Part shown: positions 54,603 through 64,000 of the stretch, one piece after another
Layout: each line of letters opens with the position of its first letter
How positions within the stretch are numbered: the first letter of the stretch is position 1
From: Pseudomonas sp. 10S4
Lineage (GTDB): Bacteria; Pseudomonadota; Gammaproteobacteria; Pseudomonadales; Pseudomonadaceae
Direction of reading: 5' to 3'
NCBI RefSeq assembly: GCF_034344865.1
Contig: NZ_CP133774.1
Location: 1,612,001-1,676,000 of the forward strand
DNA length: 64,000 nt
Notes under the pieces: generated by a model
What the model was told of the DNA's origin: nothing
Seen by the model: the letters and a program-made list of their open reading frames with translations, nothing else
Database searches by the model: none
Program-made: the position numbers and the translations under genes

Positions 54603-55435
54603 CTTCTTTCCCAAAACCTCCCCAGCCACCGCAACCGGTAGCTGAGTCGCGGCTGCAACGGATCTTCGGTTTCCGCACGCGGCTGTACCTGACCTGGGCG
54701 GCGATGCTCGGCTTGTTCGCCAGTTTTTTCCTGAGCTTCGACCTGAAGTTCTCGATCATCCTCGACAAACTGCCCAACCTCGTCGGCCTGCACCTGGCGC
54801 CCAATGGCTTCTTGCAAGGGGCGGCGCTGACGTTGTTTCTGTGCCTGTGCTCGATCGTCGCCTCGTCGCTGCTGGGTTTCATCACCGCACTGGCACGGTT
54901 ATCGAAGAGCGCCGTGGCGTTCGGGATTGCGAGTTTCTACGCGTCGTTCTTTCGCGGCACGCCGCTGCTGATCCAAATCCTGCTGATCTACCTCGGCCTG
55001 CCGCAACTGGGCATCGTGCCGGGCGCCGTTGCCGCCGGGATCATCGCCCTGTCGCTGAACTACGGCGCTTACCTGAGCGAAATCTTCCGCGCCGGCATCC
55101 TCGGCGTCCCCCATGGCCAACGCGAGGCGTCCCTGGCCCTGGGCATGCGCGAAACCGTAATCTTCTGGCGCGTCACCCTGCCCCAAGCCATGCGCACCAT
55201 CATCCCGCCGACCACCAACCAATTCATCTCCATGCTCAAGGACTCGTCGCTGATCTCGGTGATGGGGGTTTGGGAGGTTATGTTTTTGGCGCAGTCGTAT
55301 GGGCGCTCGAGCTATCGGTATATCGAGATGCTGACCACAGCGGCGGTGATTTATTGGGTGATGTCGATTGGGCTGGAGCTGATTCAGGCGAGGATGGAGC
55401 GGCATTATGGGAAGGCGTATTTGAGCCGTTCATAG
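54599..55435 (+). CDS. Amino-acid ABC transporter permease
   Basis: 278 residues of the HisM/GlnP permease family with five or six hydrophobic segments. The ATPase-coupling loop reads ILGVPHGQREASLALGMRETVIFWRVTLPQAMRTIIPP near residues 170-205, and SFFRGTPLLIQILLIYLGLPQ near residue 120 is typical. The ATG at 54599 overlaps the upstream stop (ATGA). A 60-residue N-terminal extension precedes the first core helix. With only one permease and no ATPase gene, it must form a homodimer and borrow an ATPase, or the ATPase lies elsewhere. Confidence 0.92.
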   Translation: MTSFPKPPQPPQPVAESRLQRIFGFRTRLYLTWAAMLGLFASFFLSFDLKFSIILDKLPNLVGLHLAPNGFLQGAALTLFLCLCSIVASSLLGFITALARLSKSAVAFGIASFYASFFRGTPLLIQILLIYLGLPQLGIVPGAVAAGIIALSLNYGAYLSEIFRAGILGVPHGQREASLALGMRETVIFWRVTLPQAMRTIIPPTTNQFISMLKDSSLISVMGVWEVMFLAQSYGRSSYRYIEMLTTAAVIYWVMSIGLELIQARMERHYGKAYLSRS

Positions 55436-55512
55436 GAGCCGAGCTTGCTACGGACGACGATCCGGCGATGACAGTCTCACGAACGCCATCGCCGGCAAGC
55501 CGCGCTCCCACG
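55432..55512. repeat. Degenerate REPIN
   Basis: Divergent inverted pair TAGGAGCCGAGCTTGC / CGCCGGCAAGCCGCGCTCCCAC overlapping the permease stop. The next 110 bp up to 55625 hold the autotransporter promoter region and no gene. Confidence 0.6.
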
Positions 55513-55625
55513 AGTGACGGACACTCGGAAACATCTGCAAACGATTTCATTTCCCAAAGCCATATTTCTGTAAAACCCCTCCGCTATACCAGACGGCCCG
55601 CTTATAACAAAAAGGCTGTCCACCC

Positions 55626-58583
55626 ATGCCCTTCTCGCCCCAACGCCTGGCGCTCTCTATCGCCCTGCTGATCAGCGCCAGCGCCGTCCATGCCAAAACC
55701 GTGCAGATCGACACCGCCACCACGACCGCGCAAACCCTCGGCGGTAGCGACACCCTGATGATCTCCGCCCCCGGCAGCATCACCAACAGTGGCAAGGCCG
55801 TGAGCCTGAAGGACAGCACCAGCGGCGCAGGTGTGGTGGTCGATAACTCGGGCAAGATCGTGTCCACCGGTGGTCGGGCGATCGACAGCAGTGGCGACTT
55901 GACCCAGGCGCGCAACTACAGCATTTACAACCGCAGTGGCGGGCAGATCCTTGGTTTCAACGATGCACTGCGTATCGACAGCAACTTCGCCAGCGGCAGT
56001 CTGTTGATCGATAACAGCGGCACCATCCGCTCCACCACTGGCCAAGGCCTGGACCTGGATGCCCTGCGCAGCGCCAGCGTGAAAACCACCATCATCAACC
56101 GCGCGGGCGGGCTGATTCGGGGGACGCCAGCGACGGCATGAAGACCGGCGCCAACGCGACGATTACCAACTATGGCGAGATCTCCACCGGCGACTCGCAT
56201 AACGCCAACGAGAAGTTCGACGGCATCGACATTGATACAGCGACCGGCGTGACGGTGACCAACTACGGCACCATTTCCGGCGGACGCCACGGCATCACCA
56301 CCGACCTTGGCGCCACACTGGTCAACTACGGCCAGATCACTGGGCGCAACGGTTCGGGTTTCGGTTCCGATGGCGACGGCACGGTGATCAACCACGGCAC
56401 GATTACCGGCGCCTATTCGGGGCTGCAACCCAACGGTGACGGCGATGGTGTGGACATCGACAACATCGCCCACATTGAAAACTACGGCACCATTCAAGGC
56501 GTCGGCGCGGGTGGTGTGGACAAGGGTGGTTTCGCCAACGGCAGTGAAGGCATCGCGCTGGGTGGCGGCTATATTTTGAACGCCAAAGGTGCGCTGATCA
56601 GCGGCGCGAACAGCGCGATCCTGGTGGACGACGGCAGCGGTGGTTCAGGTGTGGCAGCGACCACCCTGGAAAACTACGGCACGATTCAGGGCCTCGACGG
56701 TTTCGGTGTGAAATTCGTCGGCGAGTTTGCCGACAACGTGATCAACGGCGGCACCATCAGCAGCAGCAACGGCCTGGCGCTGGACCTGGGCGGTGGCAAC
56801 GACAGCCTCACCTTACGCAACGGCAGCCGCTTTGTCGGCATGGTTGATGGCGGCACCGGTTATGACCGCGTGGTGATGGATGACGTGGCAGGCGGTAGTT
56901 TCGGCGCCAGTCACAATTTCGAATGGCTGGAGGTCAAGCAAGGCGTCTGGACGCTGACCGGCAGCGGTGATTTCAGTCGACGGCGGCGCGGTGCGCAATG
57001 GCGCGACGCTGATCAACCAGGGCGGCATCGCCGGCAGCCTGACGGTGGACGCGGGCGGTGTGTATGCCGGCGGCGGTTCGGTGGGTAATCTGCTGGTCAA
57101 CGGTACGTTGCAGACCAATACGCAACTCGGCACCGCGACCGTCGTTCACGATTTGACCTTCGGCAGCGGCGGCATCCTGGCTTACGGCGTGAATGCAGAT
57201 GGCAGCAGCGCCCCGGTGGTGGTCGGCGGCACCGCCAATCTGAATGGCGCGACCCTGGCGGTGAACCCCGGCAGCGGCACCTATCCATGGCAAAGCAATT
57301 ACACCGTACTGCAAGCCGCGAGCATCAACGGCACGTTCGGCAAGGTTACCAGCGACTACGCGTTCCTAACGCCGACTCTCGCTTACACCCCGACTCAGGT
57401 CGATCTGACCTACACCCGCAATGACATCGCCTTCAACCAGTTCGCCGCCACCGGCAACGGCAGCAACGCTGCCAACAGCCTGGCCTCGATGGGCAGAAAC
57501 AGCGCGCTCTACAACGCATTGCTCAACACCACCAACACCACGGCGGGCGCGGCCATCGAGCAACTGGCCGGCGCCAGCAACGCCAACCTGACCAGCGCGA
57601 CTCTCAGCGCCAGCAGCCAGATCGGCGGCAGCATGCTCTCGGCGATGCGGCAAATGGGCGGTGGCGCAGGCTTGCTGATGGGTCTTGATCAACGGGATAC
57701 GCCCGTTCTCGCTTCCACCGGAGTTCCGTCTGAAGCGCGCAACCTGAATGACCCGAACGCCCAAGGTCGTGTGTGGCTGCAAGCCATCGGCGGCTACGGC
57801 AAAATCGACGGCGAACATGGCAACAGCGGATTGGAACAACGCTCGAAAGGCAGCGTGCTCGGCGCTGACTGGGCATTCAACCCGCAATGGCGACTGGGCG
57901 TGCTCGGTGGTTATTCGAGAACCGATCTGGATGCCACCGGCGTCGACGGCAATCTCGAGAGCTGGCATGCCGGCGTCTACGCGCTACGCCAAAGTGGCCC
58001 GTTCGCGCTGCGCCTCGGTGCGGCCTACAGCGGCCATCAAGGCGAAAGCAAACGCACCGTCGCGTTCAACGGTTTCAATGATCGACCAAAAGGCGATTAC
58101 GACGCCAACAGCCAACAAGCCTTCGCCGAATTGGGTTACGCGCTGGGCAGCGGTCGACTCAGCGCCGAACCCTTCGCCAACCTCGGCTACCAGCGCTATC
58201 ACCGCGACAGCTACCAGGAAAAAGGCGGCGTCGCCGCGTTGCAGGTTGACGCGCAAACCCAGGACAACTTCAGCAGCACCTTCGGCGTACGCCTGGCGCA
58301 CCTGAGCACGCTGGAAAACGGTATGAGCCTGACCCCACGCTTGAGCACTGGCTGGAAGCATACGTATGGCGATGTCAGCAGCTCGACGCGCCAGGCGTTT
58401 GTGGTGGGTGGCACGGCGTTCAGTGTCGATGGCAGTTCACTGGATAGGGACAGCCTGGTGCTGGAGGCCGGGTTGGATCTGGGGATTTCTGCGCGTCATA
58501 GCGTGGGGATTGCCTACAGCGGCGAGATCGGCAGTAACAGCCGCAATCATGGGTTGATTGGGCAGTGGCAGATGAGATTCTGA
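55626..58583 (+). CDS. Autotransporter (type Va), two single-base frameshifts
   Basis: Three overlapping frames join into 985 residues if one G is added to the five at 56117-56121 (GLIRGDASDGMKTG) and one T removed at about 56971 (GDSVDGGAV); the two cancel in length. Signal peptide to about residue 23 (SAVHA-KT). The passenger (25-560) is a beta-helix of Gly/Asn-rich repeats (ITNYGEIS, VTNYGTIS, LVNYGQIT, VINHGTIT, ENYGTIQG). The C-terminal 12-strand barrel (about 700-985) ends IGQWQMRF with the terminal Phe. The passenger should be exported to the cell surface; no catalytic triad was seen, so adhesion is the likely role. Confidence 0.87.
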
Positions 58584-58783
58584 GTTTTCGCCAACGGAAG
58601 CGTCTGGGATTGCTGTAGGGAAAAACGTCTGATGGCCGGGTGAAACGGAGGGTGGTCGAAGCCCACCGTTGATTCGGCTACAAGCGGTGTTTCTACGCCC
58701 TTCGAAACGCCCGGAAATGCCCGGCATCCCGAAACTGGATCGACTTTTACAGTTTGGCCTCACCCCAAAAGAGGCTGAACCCT

Positions 58784-61126
58784 ATGTCCGATCAACACAA
58801 ACTCCGACCACAACACCTCGCACTGGCCATTGCGCTAGCGTTGGGATGCGCTGAATTTTCAAACGCTCAAGAGTTGTCTGTTAACACCGAACCGCCTGCC
58901 CTCGCCGATGCAAAGGAGCTGCCGAGGATTGAGTCAAAGCGCGATCCGATTGCCGTTCTTCAAACCTTCACGAACGCTGAAGACACCGTAACCAAAGTGG
59001 TCGACTCACCTCAGAACGTTATAAAAGGAACAGACGCCAACGACCTCATCATCCTGAGGAAGGGCGGCAGCTTCAAAGGGCGGGCTGATGGCGGTGGTGG
59101 AATCAACGTCATCCGTCTTGATGACTCCGACGGTGGCGAACTGGGAGACACACGGAACTTCAACGGCCTATACAGTTCGCAGGGCTCATGGACACTGACC
59201 AGCAAGGGAGACTTCAAAGAAGGTGTGGTGGTGTTGAATGACGGCATCCTGACCAACAATGGGAAAATCCTGGGTCGCGCGATTGCGATCGGACAGCTCT
59301 TCAATAGAGGCGACATAAGTGGCCACGTGGACGTTGAAGAGAGCGGTACTTTCACAGGCTCTGGCACCGTCGGCAGCCTGGGAGTAAACGGTCTGCTCAA
59401 CGTCGACAGAATGCACGGCGCCCCGAAGATCAAAGGTAACTTGAACCTAACCGAGACAGGCGTATTGGCCTACGAGGTCAACCCCGATGGTCGGGGAGAA
59501 ACGATCAAGGTTGGAGGCACTGCCAGCCTGGGCGGTTCCACACTGAAAATCGTTGCTGTACCGGGTGAATACCCGCTGAGCAGCCAGTACACAATCATCG
59601 AAGCTAAAAAGGTCGAAGGCGAGTTCGGTAAGGTCCTCAACGACTTGGCTTTCATGACCCCGACCCTGCAATACAACCAAAAGAACGTCGGCCTGACCTA
59701 TGCTCGTAACGAAGTGCCTATCGAGAGTCTCGCCACTTCCAACAACGGACTGGAGTTCGCCAAAAACATCACCGAGCCACAACACATCCCCGAAGCTCAA
59801 GTGCCTTCTGACAGCGTGAACACCGACGTCGCCGAAGTGACGCCAACCTTTAACACTGACGCTCCTGCGCCAGCTCCGGAACCAATCATCTTCGCGGATA
59901 CTTCCGGTGCGGTGCCACAACCCTCAACCGTTGCCGACGCTTCTGGTACTGCGCAACAACCATCCGCAGTCACTGACACTTCCGGTACCGCGCAACAACC
60001 ATCCGCAGTCACTGACACCTCCGGCGCAGTTCCAAAGCCGTCGACTACCGCAAACACTCCCGCCACCGCTCAAAAACCATCCACCCCGAATGCCGCCATC
60101 GCCGCCCTGCTCGCCTCCAACAAAGCCACCGCCGCACGGGCCATCGAACAACTGGCCGGCGGCAGCAATGCCAATCTGGCCAACGCCACTCTCAGCAGCG
60201 TCAGCCCGGTGAGCAACAGCATGCTGTCGGCCATGCGCCAATTGGACAGCAGCGACCTCAATGGTAAAAGCGGAGCGCCACGTCTGGCGGCGGGCAGCGA
60301 AGCCACTGGCAGGGTCTGGCTACAGGCGCTAGGCAACGGCGGCACACTCGATCGCGGCCAAGGCAGCAGTGCCCTGCAACACTCCACCAAAGGTATGGTG
60401 CTGGGCGCAGATTGGGCACTCGATGAGCAATGGCGTGTGGGCGTGATCGGCGGACAGTCGCAAACGCGAATGGACGGCAGCCAACTGGACGGCGACCTCG
60501 ACAGTTGGCACCTGGGCGCTTACGCCTTGCGCCAAAGCGGTCCGCTGGCATTGCGCCTGGGCGCGACTCACAGCAGCCATGATGGCAGCACCAAACGCCG
60601 GATAGCGTTCAACGGTTTCAGTGATCGCCCAAAGGGCAGCTACGACGCCACCACTCAACAAGCCTTTGCGGAGCTCGGTTACAACCTCGCTAGCGGCGAC
60701 TTCAGCGCCGAACCCTTTGCCAATCTTGGTTACCAGCGCTATCAGCGCGACAGCTATACCGAGAAGGGCGGCGACGCCGCACTGCAAGTCCACGGGCAAA
60801 CGCAAAATAACTTCAGCAGCACTTTTGGCCTGCGCCTGGCGCAGCTCAATTCCCTGGATAACGGCATGCAACTGACGCCGCGATTCAGCGCCGGCTGGAA
60901 ACACACCTACGGCGATGTCGACAGCAGGACTCATCAACGACTGGTCACCGGCGGCAGGACTTACACCGTCGAAGGTGCCGCGCTGGATCGTGACAGCCTG
61001 ATGCTCGATGCGGGGCTGGATCTGGCGGTTTCGGCCCGGCATACGCTGGGTGTCGGTTACAACGCAGAAGTCGGTAATGACAGCCGCAGCCATGGCGTAA
61101 TGGGCCAATGGCGGATGGCGTTCTAA
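58784..61126 (+). CDS. Autotransporter (type Va), short passenger, paralogue of the upstream gene
   Basis: 780 residues, one intact frame. Signal peptide to about NAQE (residue 29). The passenger is much shorter than in the upstream paralogue and shares with it the stretch SGTFTGSGTVGSLGVNGLLN...GVLAYEVNPDGRGE and EGEFGKVLNDLAFMTPTLQYN. A five-unit, 13-residue Pro/Thr-rich repeat (DTSGAVPQPSTVA type, bases 59897-60091) links it to the AIEQLAGGSNANL segment and the barrel, which is highly similar to the neighbour's and ends GQWRMAF. ATG 58784 is preferred over an upstream TTG. The pair looks like a tandem duplication with different passengers. Confidence 0.87.
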   Translation: MSDQHKLRPQHLALAIALALGCAEFSNAQELSVNTEPPALADAKELPRIESKRDPIAVLQTFTNAEDTVTKVVDSPQNVIKGTDANDLIILRKGGSFKGRADGGGGINVIRLDDSDGGELGDTRNFNGLYSSQGSWTLTSKGDFKEGVVVLNDGILTNNGKILGRAIAIGQLFNRGDISGHVDVEESGTFTGSGTVGSLGVNGLLNVDRMHGAPKIKGNLNLTETGVLAYEVNPDGRGETIKVGGTASLGGSTLKIVAVPGEYPLSSQYTIIEAKKVEGEFGKVLNDLAFMTPTLQYNQKNVGLTYARNEVPIESLATSNNGLEFAKNITEPQHIPEAQVPSDSVNTDVAEVTPTFNTDAPAPAPEPIIFADTSGAVPQPSTVADASGTAQQPSAVTDTSGTAQQPSAVTDTSGAVPKPSTTANTPATAQKPSTPNAAIAALLASNKATAARAIEQLAGGSNANLANATLSSVSPVSNSMLSAMRQLDSSDLNGKSGAPRLAAGSEATGRVWLQALGNGGTLDRGQGSSALQHSTKGMVLGADWALDEQWRVGVIGGQSQTRMDGSQLDGDLDSWHLGAYALRQSGPLALRLGATHSSHDGSTKRRIAFNGFSDRPKGSYDATTQQAFAELGYNLASGDFSAEPFANLGYQRYQRDSYTEKGGDAALQVHGQTQNNFSSTFGLRLAQLNSLDNGMQLTPRFSAGWKHTYGDVDSRTHQRLVTGGRTYTVEGAALDRDSLMLDAGLDLAVSARHTLGVGYNAEVGNDSRSHGVMGQWRMAF
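59897..60091 (+). repeat. Five tandem 39-bp repeats in the autotransporter linker
   Basis: Five 13-codon units starting DTSGAVPQ, DASGTAQQ, DTSGTAQQ, DTSGAVPK, NTPATAQK. Units 2 and 3 are almost identical at DNA level. They code for an extended Pro/Thr/Ser stalk and are likely to vary in number between strains. Confidence 0.85.
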
Positions 61127-61151
61127 AACAAAGAGCGTGAGCGATTGAGCG

Positions 61152-61241
61152 GACGCCTTCGCGGGCAAGCCTCGCTCCTACGGGTTTTGCGTCGATGCGC
61201 GACAATAAACCGTAGGAGCGAGGCTTGCCCGCGAAAGCGTC
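61152..61241. repeat. REPIN (TAGGAGCGAGGCTTGCC family)
   Basis: Long inverted pair GACGC..TCGCGGGCAAGCCTCGCTCCTACGG / CCGTAGGAGCGAGGCTTGCCCGCGAAAGCGTC with 28 bp between, in the gap between convergent genes. Confidence 0.85.
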
Positions 61242-61276
61242 AGCCCAGACAGCACTCTTCTCCCGGATTCACAGGC

Positions 61277-61301
61277 AAAAAAAGGGGAGCACATGCCCCC
61301 C
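61277..61301 (-). terminator. Rho-independent terminator of pycB
   Basis: On the minus strand GGGGGGC-ATGT-GCTCCCC followed by seven T, about 33 bp past the pycB stop. Confidence 0.85.
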
Positions 61302-61333
61302 GAGGTTTAAAGCGGTGTATCGAGACTGTTATC

Positions 61334-63144
61334 TCAGCCTTCGATCTCAATCAGGATTTCGCCCGGGTTCACCCGGTCGCCCTTGGCCACGTGGATGGCG
61401 GTGACCTTGCCGGCGATGGCCGCCTGGACTTCGGCTGTTCCATCTTCATGGCTTCGGTGATCAGCACGGCTTGCCCGGCTTTCACGGTGTCGCCTTCCTT
61501 GACCAGCACATCGACGATGTTGCCCGGCATGGTGGTGCTGACGTGGCCCGGTGCCGTGGCTTGTTTGCGCTTGCTGCTGCCGCCGCTGACGAATTCGTTG
61601 AGCGGTTCGAACACCACTTCTTCCGGCATGCCGTCGATGGTCAGGTAGAAGTGACGCTTGCCTTCAGCCTTGACGCCGACACCGGTGATGTCGACGCGGT
61701 AGGTTTCGCCGTGGACATCGATGACGAACTCGGTCGGTACGCCTTCGCCGCCGGCCGAAGCCACGCTACCGGCTTCAGGAATCGGCAACAGCACTTCCGG
61801 TGTCAGGGTGCCGGCGTTGCGTTCTTCGAGGAACTTGCGACCGATGTCCGGGAACATGGCGTAGGTCAGCACGTCTTCTTCAGACTTGGCGACCGCACCG
61901 ATTTCGGCACGCAGCTTGGTCATTTCCGGCTTGAGCAGGTCGGCTGGACGAACGTCGATCACCTCTTCGCTGCCGATGGCCTGGCGACGCAGTTTTTCGT
62001 TCACGATACCCGGCGCTTTGCCGTAACCACCTTGCAGATAAAGCTTCACTTCGTTGGTGATGGTTTTGTAGCGCTCGCCGGCCAGCACATTGAAGAACGC
62101 CTGGGTGCCGACGATCTGCGAGGTCGGCGTCACCAGCGGCGGGAAGCCGAGGTCTTCACGAACCCGCGGGATTTCGGCCAACACTTCGCTCATGCGGTTC
62201 AGTGCGCCCTGCTCTTTCAGCTGGTTGGCCAGGTTGGAAATCATCCCGCCCGGTACCTGGTTGACTTGCACACGGGTGTCGACGGCGGTGAATTCGCTTT
62301 CGAACTGGTGGTACTTCTTGCGCACGGCATAGAAGTACAGACCGATCTCTTGCAGCAGTTCCAGGTTCAGGCCGGTGTCGAACTCACTGCCTTTAAGGGC
62401 GGCGACCATCGATTCGGTGCCTGGGTGACTGGTGCCCCAAGCGAAGCTGGAGATCGCGGTGTCGATGTGATCGGCACCGTTTTCGATGGCCTTGAGTTGG
62501 CACATCGCGGCCAGGCCAGCAGTGTCGTGGGAGTGGATGAACACTGGCAGCGATTGCTCGCTTTTCAGTGCCTTGACCAGTTCGCCAGTGGCGTACGGGC
62601 GCAGCAGCCCGGCCATGTCCTTGATCGCCACCGAGTCGCAACCCATGGCTTCCATTTGCTTGGCTTGCGCCACGAACGCCCCAATGGTGTGCACCGGGCT
62701 GGTGGTGTAGGCGATAGTGCCCTGGGCATGTTTGCCGGCGGCTTTCACCGCTTCGATGGCCACGCGCAGGTTACGCACGTCGTTCATCGCGTCGAAGATG
62801 CGGAACACGTCGATGCCGTTGACCGCTGCTTTAGCGACAAAGGCTTTAACCACGTCGTCGCTGTAATGGCGGTAGCCCAGCAGGTTCTGGCCACGCAGGA
62901 GCATTTGCAGGCGTGTGTTAGGCAGCGCCGCGCGCAGTTGGCGCAAACGCTCCCACGGGTCTTCCTTCAGGAAGCGTACGCAGGCGTCGAAAGTCGCGCC
63001 GCCCCAGCATTCCAGCGACCAGTAGCCGACTTTGTCGAGCTTATCGCAGATCGGCAGCATGTCTTCGGTGCGCATGCGGGTGGCGAGCAGCGATTGGTGG
63101 GCGTCGCGCAGGATGGTGTCGGTAACGAAGATTTTCTTGGTCAT
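61334..63144 (-). CDS. pycB: Pyruvate carboxylase subunit B (biotin-carrying), single-base frameshift
   Basis: Adding one A to GAACAGCC at about 61439 restores the tail EAMKMETAEVQAAIAGKV...GEILIEIEG and a 603-residue protein. Domains: carboxyltransferase TIM barrel (about 5-280, TILRDAHQSLLATRMRTEDM, FRIFDAMND, HSHDTAGLA), PYC/OADA conserved domain (about 290-460), and biotinyl domain (about 530-603) with the biotin lysine in EAMKME. Often named OadA. It carboxylates pyruvate to oxaloacetate with subunit A, encoded 11 bp upstream. ATG 63144 follows GAGGAATATTCC. Confidence 0.95.
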
Positions 63145-63155
63145 TGGAATATTCC

Positions 63156-64000
63156 TCACAGGCCTGCGTGGGCGGCGATGGCGGCGGCGATGGCCAGGGC
63201 CAGCTCTTCGGGTTTGCGCTTGATCGAGTAGTTGGTCAGTTCAGGGTGGCTTTCAACGAAGCTGGTGTTGAACTGGCCGCTACGGAATTCCGGGTTACGC
63301 AGGATTTCCTGGTAGTACGCGGCGGTGGTCTTGACCCCTTGCAGACGCATGTCGTCGAGGGCACGCAAGCCACGGTCCATTGCCTCTTCCCAAGTCAGCG
63401 CCCACACCACCAGTTTCAGGCACATGGAGTCGTAGAACGGCGGGATGGTGTAGCCGGTGTAGATCGCCGTGTCGGTACGAACGCCAGGACCGCCGGGTGC
63501 GTAGTAACGGGTGATCTTGCCGAAGCTCGGCAGGAAGTTGTTTTTCGGGTCTTCGGCGTTGATCCGGAATTGCAGCGCGAAACCGCGATGCTGGATGTCT
63601 TCCTGTTTCACCGAAAGCGGCAGGCCGGACGCGATGCGGATCTGCTCACGCACAATGTCGATGCCGGTGATTTCTTCGGTGATGGTGTGTTCCACCTGCA
63701 CCCGAGTGTTCATCTCCATGAAGTACACCTCGCCCTCGGCGAGCAGGAACTCCACGGTACCGGCGTTCTCGTAACCCACAGCCTTGGCCGCACGCACCGA
63801 CAGGTCGCCGATGTAGGCGCGCTGTTCCGGGGTCAGTTGCGGGCTCGGGGCGATCTCGATCAGCTTCTGGTTGCGGCGCTGAATCGAGCAATCACGCTCG
63901 AACAGGTGCACGACGTTGCCAAAGCTGTCGCCGAGGATCTGCGCTTCGATGTGTTTCGGATTGACGATGCACTTTTCCAGGAACACTTCCGCCGAACCAA
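63156..64000 (-). CDS. pycA: Pyruvate carboxylase subunit A (biotin carboxylase), C-terminal part (runs off window)
   Basis: The last 281 codons of the biotin carboxylase subunit; the N-terminus lies right of the window. Seen: the ATP-grasp part SAEVFLEKCIVNPKHIEAQILGD, ERDCSIQRRNQKLIE, the catalytic loop MEMNTRVQVEHTITEEITGIDIV (Glu and Asn ligands of Mg-ATP), and the biotin carboxylase C-domain with GFALQFRINAEDP and PPFYDSMCLKLVVWA. It carboxylates biotin on the partner subunit using ATP and bicarbonate. It is in an operon with pycB. Confidence 0.95.
   Translation of the reverse strand, partial: GSAEVFLEKCIVNPKHIEAQILGDSFGNVVHLFERDCSIQRRNQKLIEIAPSPQLTPEQRAYIGDLSVRAAKAVGYENAGTVEFLLAEGEVYFMEMNTRVQVEHTITEEITGIDIVREQIRIASGLPLSVKQEDIQHRGFALQFRINAEDPKNNFLPSFGKITRYYAPGGPGVRTDTAIYTGYTIPPFYDSMCLKLVVWALTWEEAMDRGLRALDDMRLQGVKTTAAYYQEILRNPEFRSGQFNTSFVESHPELTNYSIKRKPEELALAIAAAIAAHAGL

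Noticed and set aside
56138..57088. Reading the autotransporter pieces as separate genes
   Set aside because: The pieces join by one-base changes into a standard signal-passenger-barrel protein, and the inner pieces have no start sites.
61471..63231. 586-codon plus-strand open frame over pycB
   Set aside because: Antisense shadow of pyruvate carboxylase; no recognisable domain.

Overview
The window is a 64-kb chromosomal stretch of a Pseudomonas, most likely of the P. fluorescens group. The support is the gene order hupB-rubB-rubA / ubiC-ubiA / phoB-phoR-corC-like-M23-response regulator-phoU-pstBACS and purK-purE-hypT/aspA, which I recall as the same relative order as the PA5348-PA5436 part of P. 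aeruginosa PAO1. Pseudomonas-type REP/REPIN palindromes lie in about fifteen intergenic gaps. No rRNA, tRNA, CRISPR array, prophage or insertion sequence was seen.

Layout: (1) 1-11.3 kb, minus strand: half of a type VI secretion cluster (tssA-B-C-E, then tssF-G-H running off the left edge; the order without hcp resembles HSI-II). Between tssE and tssF sits a cargo module: a PAAR spike protein, an unrecognised putative effector, two homologous four-helix membrane proteins (immunity candidates), and small membrane or lipoprotein genes joined by ATGA overlaps. (2) 12-15.9 kb: HU, rubredoxin reductase and rubredoxin, UbiC and UbiA. (3) 16-29 kb: phosphate sensing and uptake (PhoB, PhoR, PhoU, PstB, PstA, PstC, PstS), with Pho-box-like sites before phoB and pstS. 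(4) 29-36 kb: MFS transporter, thioesterase, sugar mutarotase, small envelope proteins, PurK and PurE, a HypT-like LysR regulator. (5) 36-44.5 kb: aspartate ammonia-lyase, amino-acid:sodium symporter, asparaginase, AraC regulator, and an acetylpolyamine deacetylase with a polyamine-binding protein. (6) 44.6-49.2 kb: a 1.5-kilo-residue toxin-like protein. (7) 49.2-55.4 kb: MocR regulator divergent from a PaiB-like protein and two GNATs; homocysteine methyltransferase divergent from an amino-acid ABC binding protein and permease. (8) 55.6-61.1 kb: two tandem paralogous autotransporters. (9) 61.3-64 kb: the two-subunit pyruvate carboxylase (B complete, A cut by the window end).

Twelve single-base frameshifts interrupt eleven genes, including ubiA, phoB, pstS, aspA and pycB. 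Most sit in homopolymers, and one added or removed base restores the full-length family protein each time. They look like sequencing or assembly errors rather than decay, so each such gene is annotated as one feature.

Four things stand out. pstB is a mosaic: both ends are Pseudomonas-like but the central 430 bp or so reads like an actinobacterial PstB. A 12-bp-period array of DnaA-box-like nonamers lies inside the linker of the MocR gene. The T6SS cargo island carries an unassigned effector and possibly two related immunity proteins. The large toxin-like gene is intact once one base is restored.
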